Part shown: in pieces, positions 24,595 through 34,969 of the stretch
Layout of the letters: each line of letters opens with the position of its first letter
How positions within the stretch are numbered: the first letter of the stretch is position 1
NCBI GenBank assembly: GCA_037367405.1
Contig: JAZKJV010008269.1
Coordinates: 124,001 to 188,000, forward strand
Direction: 5' to 3'
DNA: 64,000 nucleotides
Origin: Ottelia alismoides
Lineage: Eukaryota > Streptophyta > Magnoliopsida > Alismatales > Hydrocharitaceae
Made by a program: the position numbers and the translations under genes
Notes under the pieces: generated by a model
The model's input: only the letters and a program-made list of their open reading frames with translations
Database searches by the model: none
Told to the model about the DNA's origin: nothing

Positions 24595-26060
24595 ATGAAG
24601 TACACCTTCCTTGTGGGTGAGCCGAATATGTTTCTGGTTATCATCAACTCCCAACTATCTCAGGAACAAGAATCTCGTCTGCTCGAGGTTCTAGAAAGAA
24701 ATCACAAGGAGATTGGTTGGAAAATTTCCGATCTCCGAGGGATTAATCTGTCTTCGTGCTCCCATCACATTTACTTGGAAGAATATAGCAAGCCATCCCA
24801 TGAATTTCAGCGAAGACTCAATCCAAATCTCAGGGAGGTTATTATGAATGAGATCACGAAATGGTGTGATGTGGGCTTCATTTATTCCATCTTCGATTCA
24901 AAGTGGGTGAGCCCTCTGCATGTCGTGTCAAAAATAGTCGAAGATCACCATCATGGTGTATATGTGTTAATTATAGATGCTTTAACTTAGCGATCAAGAA
25001 GGAACATTTCTCACTTCCCTTCATCGATCAGATCATTGAGAGACTGGCCACGAAGGAGTAATTTTGCTTCTTGGATGGATACTATGGGTACAATCATGTT
25101 GCTATCGCCCAGAAGACCAAGAAAAGACTACATTCACTTGCTTGTTCGGGACGTATGCCTTCCGCAGGATGCTGTTTGGTTTGTGCAATGCTCCAACGAC
25201 ATTTCAACGATGCATGATGGTAGTGTTTGTAGAGATGGTTGGTAGTTTTTGTGAGGTATTTATGGATGATTTATCGCTCTATAGTGACAGCTTTGATCAG
25301 TGTTTATAATGTTTAGACCGAGTCCTAAAAAGATTATACGAAGTTAACTTGGTGCTCTTATGGGAGAAGATCCAGTTTATGGTAACTGAGGGGATTGTGC
25401 TAGGCCATGTCATCTCAAAACGGGGCTTGGAGTCGATACCAAAAGATGAAAGTCATTTCTAAGCTTGAGCCAATGCCAAACCTAAAGCATGTCTGATCAT
25501 TCCCTAGGCACATGGGTTTTTATCGTCTATTCATAAATGACTTCTACAAAATCACTCAACTGCTGACTGAGATTCTAAGAAAGGAGGCTAATTTTACTTT
25601 TGATGCTCGAGTACTCCAATCCCTTACTCAATCGAAAGATCTGATCACTCAAGCCCTTGTTCTACAATCGCCACACTGGTCTCTGCCATTTGAGATCATT
25701 GATGCTTCAGATTATTCCATTGGAGCGGTTCTGGGATAGAGGAGAGACAATCTTCCATTTGCGATTCACTTTGTCAGCAGAACTCTTGATGAATTACAGA
25801 AGAATTACACTGTCATGGAGAAAGAGCTTCTCGCAGTTGTCTTCGCCCTAGAGAAGTTCGGATCTCATCTTCTCGGATCCGAAGTTATTGCTTACACAAA
25901 CCACTCTGCCATCTGGTACATGCAAGCTAAGAAGGACGCCAAACCATGACTAATCAGATGGATCCTTCTGCTCTAGGAATTTGATCATGAAATCCATAAT
26001 AAGCCTGGAGTTAAAAAATATGGTGGTGGATCATCTCTCCAGATTGCTAGAGCCAGATAT
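24595..26060 (+). pseudogene. Reverse transcriptase and RNase H of element B
   Basis: The RT start is open at 24595-24990: RLLEVLERNHKEIGWKISDL, FQRRLNPNLREVI and FDSKWVSPLHVV. The palm continues in shifted frames with PFIDQIIERLA, PEDQEKTTFTC, LFGLCNAPTTFQRCM and the catalytic EVFMDDLSLY (FMDD codons 25259-25270). The part of the palm before PFIDQ is shortened, with the VCMDYR segment damaged. RNase H has [29 protein letters not shown] and IAYTNHSAI: the catalytic Glu is present, but the third Asp is Asn (codon 25899-25901). Stops at 25737, 25947 and 25974 stand where the family has Gln, Arg and Gln. Confidence 0.9.
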
Positions 26061-26229
26061 TCCTAAGAAGGACCTAATACCGATTAATGAAACCTTTCCA
26101 AATGAGGCAATTATATCAATCACCTTGATCCCCTGGTTTGCTGATATTGTGAATTATCTTGTGTTTAAGAGAAATCCAAAAAGATTGTCCTAAGTTGAAG
26201 ATGGAGAAGTTAGTCTCAGAAATTCATTT

Positions 26230-26632
26230 TTTTCAGTGGGAGGATCATATCTCTTTCGTGAGGGGGTAGACTGCACTTGGAAAAGGTGCATTCCTCAGGA
26301 GGAAGCTCACAGTGTCCTCGAGCATTGTCACCCAAAAAATCGAGAGGACACCACCCTGGCAGACATACAACAACGAATGTACTTCAATGCAACCTCTTCT
26401 CGCCAAAACTATTCAAAGATGTAGAGGATTTTGTGAATCATTGCACCGACTATCAGAAGATGGGTGGTACCATCGTAATGAGAGACACAATGACCCTGAA
26501 ATATACTCAGATTTCAGACATGATCAATGCATGGGGAATTGATTTCATGGGTCCATTTGCTAACAGTCATGGCTATGAATATATTCTGCTAGTTGTCGAC
26601 TACGTGAGTTGTTGGGTGGTTGCTATCCCTAC
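26230..26632 (+). pseudogene. Integrase of B, N-terminal part (interrupted by A)
   Basis: The zinc-binding region decays across frames: REGVDCTWKRCIPQEEAHSV, then DFVNHCTDYQKM, where the last Cys ligand is Tyr. The core starts WGIDFMGPFANSHGYEYI (first catalytic Asp) and VVDYVSCWVVAIPT. The gene is cut at 26632 after CCTAC, the target site of element A, and resumes at 52572. Confidence 0.9.
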
Positions 26633-27069
26633 TGATGAACACAAAGATTGCCACTTAATAAAAAAGAATTGTAGTATAGGAGATGAAATTCGGTCGACCA
26701 AAACCACAATATTTGAATATTGTAGAGAATTTATACTTGGTAAGTCTACCAAGGTCGATTATAGGGAACAATGATTTCTAGTTGTGTGGTTTTAAATTAA
26801 TTTAAATAACTAATTAATTGCTAAGATAATTTATATGTTGGGAAAATATAATACAATGCAATGATATAGATGTGATACAAAGAAAAAAACAGAGAGAGAT
26901 ATTAAGCACAGGATCTGTGACTTTGATTTCTGATCCAAACAATATTAATCTAAATCCATAAAATAGGTTCATAGATCAAGAAGGATCGATCTCAAGAGAG
27001 ATTTAAATTAATTCCAGTGCTTTAGGTAAATAGATCAATTGATACTCGTAATAATTTTGAAGAAGTATA
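26633..27069 (-). repeat. 3' LTR of A, segment 1
   Basis: The sequence matches 49436-49870 of the right LTR (for example GTATAGGAGATGAAATTCGG and AAGTCTACCAAGGT). It is cut by copia 1 after GTATA (27065-27069) and resumes at 37627. Confidence 0.9.
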
Positions 27070-28820
27070 TGTTGGACATGCGAGCCCACAGCGAGCCATT
27101 ATGCAATAAATATTATTGTGAATATCATTCCCAAATCTGAAATGAAGAATACATAATTTGCATAATATGTCTATAAGTACAATTAGGGTTATGTACCATG
27201 GCCATCTTGATTATCATACAACCGTTGATTCAAATATGGAATCATAGTGGCTGGTGCTTGGATGAACATCTAAAGAGTTAGATTGAGGACTAATAAAGCA
27301 CCATCAAATGATTGTTAAGATATGATCTCCAACCTGAGTAGGAGATGGCAATCCTTTCTCAGTTAGGCTGATATCTGACCGACCTCTTGATGCAGGTCCT
27401 CTGCATAGGAATAGAGATTCGGAGGTGTCAGATTAGTTAGGTCAAAGAGTTGACTTAACGAGATCGAGATAACCAAAGTCCTATATTGTATGCTATCATG
27501 ATATAGGCACGAATCCTCTGACCGGAGACAGATGTGTTACTATATGTCTGAGTATGTACATTTGGCAGACCAATAGGTTGATGACATAATCAAGGTCTAT
27601 ACACCGGTGCACTGTTGTGCATGCAAGGACATATGAGTAATACGATCTCTCAAAGGGATCATACAGGTTCATTATTGAACCGAAAGACGAGCTCACTCAT
27701 GAGATATTGGGAAGAATCAAATTCCGTGCACGGTCGTCTCGCTTTGGAAGTTTGACTGAATTTGTAGGTTTGATATATACTTTTGGAAAGTATATGATCA
27801 AGACCTAGGTATGATATATGCTTTTGGAAAGTATATGATCTATACCGACTCCCAATGATCAAATGAGAAACTTAATGATAAATCCCTGAAGTAGAAGTGT
27901 AAAATTGATCTTATACTTCGGGATTATTCTGAGTCTTCCAGTATGCAGGATGTACAGGTAATGGGAATACCTGAGGGTGATGTGATCATAAACGATTATA
28001 TAACCATGACGCTTCCATTCCTAGGGAGTGATGAAACATGTCTGGATTTTAGTGACTCCTCTCAGTAGAGAAGTAATCTGATCTTAGTCCAAATATTGGA
28101 CATTGATCTGAATGCGATTCAGATTCAATGAGAAGATTAGATTTGCGGTCTTTATTTAATCAAGCATCTATGGGAGGCCCGAGATCTGGATTTGATATGT
28201 GATCTCAATATCCAAGTCACTATACGCGGAACAATACAATCACCCTGTCCTTATCTCCAAGTATTCGCGGAGAAAGCGTATTATCCTTGAAAGAGTTCAT
28301 GGATAATTCTATTGTTGATATATGTATACAAGCATTGAGAAAATGGATAATTAAATGTGATTTAATTATCATGAATAATTCATATTATAAAGAGAGTTAT
28401 CTTAGATAATTAAATGAGATTTGATTATCAAAGATGTAAAATAATATGAATGTGAATCATATTATTTGGGAACATGAGAATAGAGATCAAAAATGATTAA
28501 ATGTGATTTAATTATCATGGATATTGAATAATGTGGATATCACTATCCATATTAATCATATATATTATAAATGTGATTTATAATATATTAGAGAGAGCTA
28601 ATTATAATTTATATTTGTTGATTAATTATTGATGTGTATTGGATACACATTGTGTAATTATTTGAAAATGTAAATTATATTTTATTTTGGGTTGTGAATA
28701 TAATTCACAAATTTCCAATGGCAATATTGCAATATTCTCAAAATTAATTGTGAATAATTTTTGAAGAATAAAAACACAACAAAAGTTGTTGGAAATTATG
28801 TGAGAGATTCATGGAGATAT

Positions 28821-29122
28821 GCAATCTCATGAGATTACATGAGATTGCCTCCACCATGAGGACATGGTGGACGGCAACACATTCCCACAAGGAATGTGGT
28901 AGCTGTCCCCCCCTTTCCTTATGGGGAGTAATCTCCATGCTAATTTCTTTTTAATTGCTAGATCTAATTTAGGATTGAATCATATTTATAATGTCAAATA
29001 TATTCGATTTAAATTAGATTATTAGTTGTTGGTTTTTTACCAACAACAATCTTGACCATTGGATTGAATATAAGTCAATCTCAACCATTGATTTTATATG
29101 TCCCATGGATTGAGATCCATGG
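28821..29122 (+). other. Chain of hairpins upstream of the copia TATA box
   Basis: Five inverted repeats lie in about 300 bases: GCAATCTCATG (28821-28831) with 28838-28848; CCACCATG (28851-28858) with 28863-28870; CACATTCC (28878-28885) with 28891-28898; GTTGTTGGT (29025-29033) with 29039-29047; CCATGGAT (29103-29110) with 29115-29122. All pair perfectly. The other LTR copies have hairpins in matching places, some with different stem sequence. Confidence 0.75.
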
Positions 29123-29134
29123 ATCCCAAAACTT

Positions 29135-29142
29135 TATAAATA
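29135..29142 (+). promoter_or_regulatory. TATA box in the 5' LTR of copia 1
   Basis: CTTTATAAATAGAGAGGCA is a textbook plant TATA box. It is kept in the 3' LTR (37045-37052) and in copia 3 (60214-60221). The element transcript should start about 30 bases on, near CATGCTCTCTAGGG. Confidence 0.8.
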
Positions 29143-29185
29143 GAGAGGCATACCATGCTCTCTAGGGTTATGCTATTGAAGCACA

Positions 29186-29200
29186 TCTCTCTCTCTCTCT
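29186..29200 (+). repeat. TC microsatellite in copia 5' LTR
   Basis: A short run of TC dinucleotides just after the TATA box. A longer version is at 37096-37119 in the 3' LTR, and copia 3 has one near 60270. Length differs between copies, as expected for a microsatellite. Confidence 0.8.
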
Positions 29201-29684
29201 CAACACACCTATTCTCTCTCCCTCTCATGGTGGTCCATCATGGATGCCCTAGAGAGAGTCTCCATTACCGCAGCGTCATCGTTATGCTACCTGATCGTTT
29301 GCTCGTGGATCTCCATCTCCTTCGGTGGGCCTCGCTCGTGAAGAAGACGCCGGATCTCGTGTGTCGAGATCAGGAGATCCATCGCTGGGATCATCAACAT
29401 GGATTGCGAGAAGCACACGATTCATCCCCGCGCTCGCAAGCGTCTCCTTCGTCGGATTGGACTTGAGACATGAGGTCTCTTTGTTTAGAGACTCGATCGC
29501 AACCATGCTTCAAGAGATAATCTTATTATTTGTTTGTAGTTTAGACGAAATGATCCGAGAAGTGTTCTTGGATCATGTGGTTTCTTCGCATGAAATTCTT
29601 AGTGCGACTAGTCGCTCCTCGTTGTATTCGATACGACACTCATGCTTCCATGATGCGCTTGAGGAACTAACCATATCCTTCAAG

Positions 29685-29697
29685 TGGTATCAGCGCC
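29685..29697 (+). promoter_or_regulatory. Primer binding site of copia 1
   Basis: TGGTATCAGCGCC follows the LTR end after two bases and matches the initiator tRNA-Met site TGGTATCAGAGCC with one change. Copia 3 has the unchanged form at 60800-60812. Confidence 0.95.
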
Positions 29698-31454
29698 TTA
29701 GGTCAGAGGTTTTGGATACGATCCATAAAACCGAAGGTGACTTGGGTTCGTTAGGGTTGCGAAAGTTTTATCGCATTTCATTTTCGCATCTCTATTTAGT
29801 GATTATTTAGGCCCTGTTTAAATTGTTTAAACACAAAAATAAAACTTGGATTTTGTTATCCATTAAATAAGGAAATAATAGGATCTGAGTTTACGTAATT
29901 TGAATTCTGTTTGCTCGAGATATGGTTGTTTTAATGAACATGTATTCACTGTTGCGGGAACTGCGAATCTTAACATGATTAATGAGTTAATTACTGTTTT
30001 GATCTGCCTTGAAATGCGTGGAATATCACTTAGATTCTGTCATAAATCAAATTATCAATCTTAGAAAACTGATTTTGCATAATTTGGATTTAAATCGATT
30101 GAGATATGTTAATTTTAGTAAGTAGGGGTCACTGCTGAAATTACATTCCTAATCAAGAACCATGTGATTGTCAATTAGTGAAATTAATTGTTAGTTTCAT
30201 GAAATAATTATGAAAAATATCTGAGAAATATTGAATTATAATTATTTCCTTAATTGACTTGGCCTCAACCAATAAATTGATTAGATTTGATCTAGATCAT
30301 AATTGGAAATACAATCATCAAACTCCTTGCTTGAATAGGATTGGGAATTTGTCTAGCAAATTTCCTTATAATAAAAAATGTTTTGATTATTACTATATGG
30401 TATAATTTCGGTTGAAGAACCGATGATCATCTCAAGTACAAAGTGATTGACTCGGTATTATTTTTTCCTGAGGCGGATATGGTGTCTAGTCGGGGATCGC
30501 TGGGGTAGCGGGTTGCACCGGATGCGGTTCGTCCCACTCACGTCGGTACTAGCCATGACAGCAGGTAGGGAACGAATGATGCCTGAGAGATCATGATGTA
30601 TTTTTCTAATTATTAAAATTCGAACTAATACGTATTTTGATATAATACCATATATTCAAGTAAAAATCAAGTTTGTTGATTGAATTGGATTGATAATTAA
30701 TTTAATATGATTGAATTAATTATGTCCAATTGAAACACTCTATTATGAATAGAGTTATTATTTCCCTTGGAAGAATTAATTATGTGAATATGATTCATGA
30801 TAATTAATTAGAATTTGAATATAATAGGGAGGATCACATAGGTGACATCCATGGTCTCCCGTCAAGGTGAAGGGTTCCGTCGCCAGGGATTGTATGTAGG
30901 AGACGCCTGTCCGAAGTGACAACTCCTATATGAAAGCGCATCTGGATCGGGTTCTTTGCTTCTCGAAAGATTAAGGCCGTATGCGTAGTGACCCCAATAT
31001 CAGATCCTCATATTATTGGGGCGATATTGGATTGCGCATAGAGAGTACTATTCCTATTGACGGTTGGTTCAATTAATGACGAGTCAACATCACCTTAGGG
31101 GTGGTGGGCTCGGGTGTTAAAGATCGAATTGGGAGATGCAAGTTGGACTTGCAAGGTGGAATGTGTTCCCGCTTCTTTTTATCCGAGTTGCAGATTCTCT
31201 TATTATTGGGATGTAACAAAGATAAGGAAGGAGATCCCAGATCTTGCTGAGATATAATGGTAAGTATATCTCTTACATTGAAAGTGATTAAGGGAATGAA
31301 CTTTCGGTGTTGACAAGACAAGACAACTTTGATATAAAAATTCCTAAATCAAAGTAAATTATATATTTATATATATTTATGCAAATTTCTTATTTCAAAT
31401 AATTCTTCTTTAATCCCACTCAATGTTATACTCAATAATAACCAGCAGAATATC
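29698..31454 (+). other. Leader of copia 1, with a conserved GC-richer block
   Basis: About 1.75 kb without an intact gene. Two blocks stand out by composition and by close agreement with copia 3: 30470-30590 (with GTGTCTAGTCGGGGATCGC) and 30832-31262. The second holds the hairpin CCCCAATA (30992-30999) / TATTGGGG (31014-31021) and ends in a donor-like ATG|GTAAGTAT at 31260. The copia 3 leader at 61577-62380 has the same parts. A role in packaging or dimerisation is possible but inferred. Confidence 0.6.
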
Positions 31455-32340
31455 ATGGATTGGACCCATGATCCAGATATTGTACTTGCAATTGGACACA
31501 TAATGTATGTGATTGCAATATGCAAGTTTCCTCATAATAATGAGGAATGATAATTAAATAGGCAATAGGACTAAAATCCTAGGGTTTGTATGTCTCTATA
31601 AGTCTTGATCTCATCAAGTGTACTTTTGAAGTGACATGTCGATAATGATCGTAATTATCAAATAATCCTTATAAAATCTAAGAAGATGTTCTGGCATATG
31701 TACTATCGACCTATAATCATGAATGACATGGTTCTCCGCATTATGCAGAATGGTGGCTCTATAGGAGATGATGTATTCAAATTGTTTGAGTACCTACCTA
31801 AACCTAAGTTTTAAGAGTTTAAATAGATGTAGATACGATGAGTGTCATCATTCTACTATAACTATCTAGTCATTCATGAAGCTTCATAATATTCATATTG
31901 TATGAATTGAATGAAGCATGTATAAATGTTGAAATACTCTTATATTGAAATTTTTGATTTCAACATAAGAGATCCTTTGCCTTGAGAAATGATTGCTTAT
32001 AGATAAAGGGAGCGCAATGGAAGCATGGGTTAGATCCAAAGTAAGAAGTATAGTCAAAAGAGTTGACTGTACTTCTGTGACTTCCATATGACATTCAAAA
32101 GAGTTGGATGTATGCCAATACTACAATAAGTTGATGTGTTGATAGTATGACTATCAAATCTATCTAGAATCCTTAGAGAAGGAATCAGATAGTACATCAG
32201 AATAATCTACATATAATCATTGAAATTGACTTACTTATTTGATAAGATAAAGTCTAATGATTGTATCTCAATCTTCTAATGACACTTGCAATTGGTTGCA
32301 TATGTATATTAGAAATTTGATCTTAAAGTTCAATAGTTAT
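31455..32340 (+). pseudogene. Presumed gag region of copia 1
   Basis: By position this should be gag. A 31-codon frame starts at an ATG (31455) reading MDWTHDPDIVLAIGHIMYV and stops at 31548. The same ATG, length and stop recur in copia 3 (62576-62671) with only conservative changes. Downstream, fragments such as MVLRIMQNGGSIGDDVFKLF are open briefly. I cannot match a standard gag domain or a zinc knuckle, so this is gag by location only. Confidence 0.4.
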
Positions 32341-33640
32341 CCACATGGATGTTAATGCAATTGTTGCAACAACCTCTATTGTATCAAAAGACTTCATATT
32401 TTTAGTGGGAGCCCTTAGTCTTAGAGAATGTCTCTGTGACCTGGATATTAGAATACACTCATAGTTTATTTCTAAATGTTGGAAATAAACATGAATTCTG
32501 GAATGAACCTATCATAGAGAGTTAGATGGATATACTTCAGATAGTAATCTAACATCTAGAGGACTCCGCTAAATTAGAAAATTAATGAATGGTTCATTAA
32601 GATTTCTAATACTGAAAATTAAACTTTTAAAGATCAATAGGAGGATGAAGATCATTTGACAATGATCTGGCATCATGTTTTGGATATATATCTGTTGATG
32701 AGATCAATGGACAAGTAAGAGATGAAACTTTAGAATGTCTAAAATTTCAAAACTTGCATACTTATGAATATTGTATTCAAAGTAAAATGTCTAATGCACC
32801 CTTCTTTGGGAAAGGTGTAAGATGTCAAGGTGTTAAGGATCTCATACATATTGATGTATGTGAATCATCTATATCATAGTAAACATTATGGATATGTGAT
32901 ATCTATTGATGATTATGTATGATATGAGATTTCTTCTCTTCACCTAAGAAACCTTTGAAATGTTCAAAGATTTCACAGTTTTGGTTTAGAACCAAAGTTT
33001 GAAGGAAGATGAAATGAATTTGATCTAACTAAGGTAGCTTGTACCTATTAGATGAATTCAAGGAATAGCTTATGGAGATGTGGATATCATTCCAATCTCA
33101 ATCCTCCCAATGAACCTTAACTCAATAGAGTTGTAGGGAGATACAATTGATCATGTGTGACATGATTTGATCAATGATTAATCTTAGCATAATTATCTCT
33201 TAGTTTCTAGGTATATATATATATATATGTGGTAGAGACTACATTATATATCCTTACAAGGTTCCATGCTAGAAAGCTGGAATCTAGCACCAGAGAGTGC
33301 TACTTCATTAGGAAAATAAAGGATGGTATTGGATACCTACTTTATGACCTTGAGATTCTTAAAAGATCTCGTCTTTGAGAATGTGATTCTTATAGGCTGA
33401 CTCTCTTGAGAATCAAGATGAAGTGAAGGAACTCATTTAATCTTGAGAAGATAATGAGGCTCCTGAAATTGGAAACTAAAAGAATAATTGAAGATGAAAC
33501 ACTAATACTTCTTCAAATAAGTTTGAGGATGTATTCCATGTGTCAGTTAAGTCTGAAAATGATCAGACTTCATGTGATGAAGGTCCCGAGGATCATGACA
33601 TGGAAAGATGGATGTTAGCAATAAAAGTCTAATGTAGACT
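32341..33640 (+). pseudogene. Protease, gag-pre-integrase and integrase remnants of copia 1
   Basis: A block with an ECLCDLDIRIHS-like sequence near 32420-32460 corresponds to the CLYVPDIRKNL stretch after the copia protease. The gag-pre-integrase domain follows at about 32640-32850: LWHHVLD, a CEYC-like stretch and FGKG, then LIHIDVCE-type sequence. The integrase core shows IDDYV and, around 33105-33140, PPNEP..LNRVVGR, decayed from the PQLNGVAERRNR block. Nearly every line has a stop. Integrase would join copia cDNA to the genome. Confidence 0.7.
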
Positions 33641-34300
33641 TCATTTACAAGTGTTGTATATGGACCCTCGAGGATCCACCTATATGGGTAAGACCCATTA
33701 AGGTGTAAATGGATCTTTAAGAGAAAGAGGGAACCTGATGAGAAGGTAGAGACCTTCAAAGCACGATTCGTAGCCATGAGCTACATACCGAAGAGAAGAC
33801 ATTGCTTGCGATGAGACTTTCTCTCCAGTGACCTTGCTTTAACCCATCAGAATATTACTAACCATAGCTACACAAGTTGACTATGACATCTTCATGATGT
33901 GAGTCAAGATTGCATTCCTCTATGAATACCTCTCTAAGGATATTCACATAAAGTAGCCCCAGGGCTCCATGGTTGAGGAAAGCAAGGTGTGCAAGCTAGG
34001 GAACTCCATCTTTGGACTCAAATAAGCTTCTTGTAGTTGGAACATTGGATCTGATGAATTCATAAATGTTATGATTTCAGATAGTATCTTGATGTACCGT
34101 GTGAAGCTTAGTGGGAGTGCCGTGGTGTTCATCGTGCTATATGTACATAATAATAATAACAAGCGTTTTATAGTCTGGCTATTCCATACCTTGAGATATG
34201 ATCTCAAGATTACCTCTTAGATCTTAGTTCTGAAGATGTTCAGAAGCAAAGAGAAGAGGGTATTGGGACCGTCACATTAGTAATACACCTTGGATACATT
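33641..34300 (+). pseudogene. Reverse transcriptase remnant of copia 1
   Basis: Recognisable pieces in order: FKRKREPDEKVETFKARFVA (about 33718-33777), DETFSPV-like sequence in a shifted frame, PIRILL, VKIAFLYEYLSKDIHIK, VCKLGNSIFGLK and KLSGSAVVFIVLYV. These match the copia RT blocks KFKARLVAKG, ETFSPVA, MDVKTAFLNG, VCKL..SIYGLKQ and the stretch leading to YVDD. The YVDD itself has decayed to VHNN (about 34142). At least two frameshifts and several stops separate the pieces. Confidence 0.8.
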
Positions 34301-34960
34301 CCACTTTCTGGAAAACTCCAATAAAGGATTCATTCCCTTAAGATGTGGTAGTAACCTATCTAAAGGGATAGCACCTAAAAGAGTTGAGGAAGTAAATGCT
34401 AGAATTGCTTGCACTTGTGCATCAGTTACGAAGAGCTAAGTGTATGGTAAATGTGTACAAGAGTCAGATGTCTGCCATGCAGTGGGAGTAGTAAACTGTT
34501 ACTAATCCTACTATGAAGATAAAACACTTGATTGCAGTAATATCAATATCTTCAAAGATGACAAGACTTTAGAGATAGTGATCTCTAAGTCTTATCTTCA
34601 AGCAATTAAGACTTTCTTGATGGAGATCTAAAAGGTCTTAAATGTAGATACCTTAGGAGATAGAGATCTCTAGTAATAAAGGTATTCTAATAAGGATTAT
34701 GGACATACTGGTTATAATAATTATCGAGCTATAGTGTCAAGGATACTATAACGAAATTGAGTATTGGTTGCATAAGATGCAACATTCGCATTGGATGCGA
34801 GCACTGTTACTAGGTGATATGCAAGTGCCGTAAAAGGACTTGGCATAGTCTCTTGGGAACAGAGTGACTGATCAACTTACCTAGCTATTTTCTAAATAGC
34901 CTATGATTGTCACATGAGTGTGGGTTTAAATGATTAGCCCATTAATGGCTCTTTGGGCTA
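34301..34960 (+). pseudogene. Presumed RNase H tail of copia 1
   Basis: By position and by the CAGTGGGAGTAGTAAACTG-type sequence (about 34480-34500) this is the end of pol. The reading frames are too broken to follow catalytic residues. The segment runs into the polypurine tract at 34961. Confidence 0.5.
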
Positions 34961-34969
34961 GTGGGAGAT
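34961..34969 (+). promoter_or_regulatory. Polypurine tract of copia 1
   Basis: GTGGGAGAT immediately precedes the 3' LTR start TGTTGGACATG, the standard copia arrangement. Confidence 0.9.

Larger units (their letters stand above)
27070..29682 (+). repeat. 5' LTR of copia 1
   Basis: It starts TGTTGGACATGCGAGCCCA and ends CATATCCTTCA just before AGTGGTATCAG. Features include two tandem ATATACTTT/AAAGTATAT palindromes (27775-27836), a GGTTCA/TGAACC palindrome near 27665, a chain of hairpins (28821-29122), a TATA box at 29135, a TC microsatellite (29186-29200) and a GC-rich block (29210-29515). Open frames on both strands of the GC-rich block recur in the other LTR copies. Confidence 0.95.

Noticed and set aside
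29325..29810. 161-codon ORF spanning the copia LTR end and primer site
   Set aside because: It crosses the LTR boundary and the primer site, and the matching frames in the 3' LTR and copia 3 end earlier.
33224..33241. AT microsatellite in copia 1
   Set aside because: A short TA run in AT-rich sequence, expected by chance and slippage.
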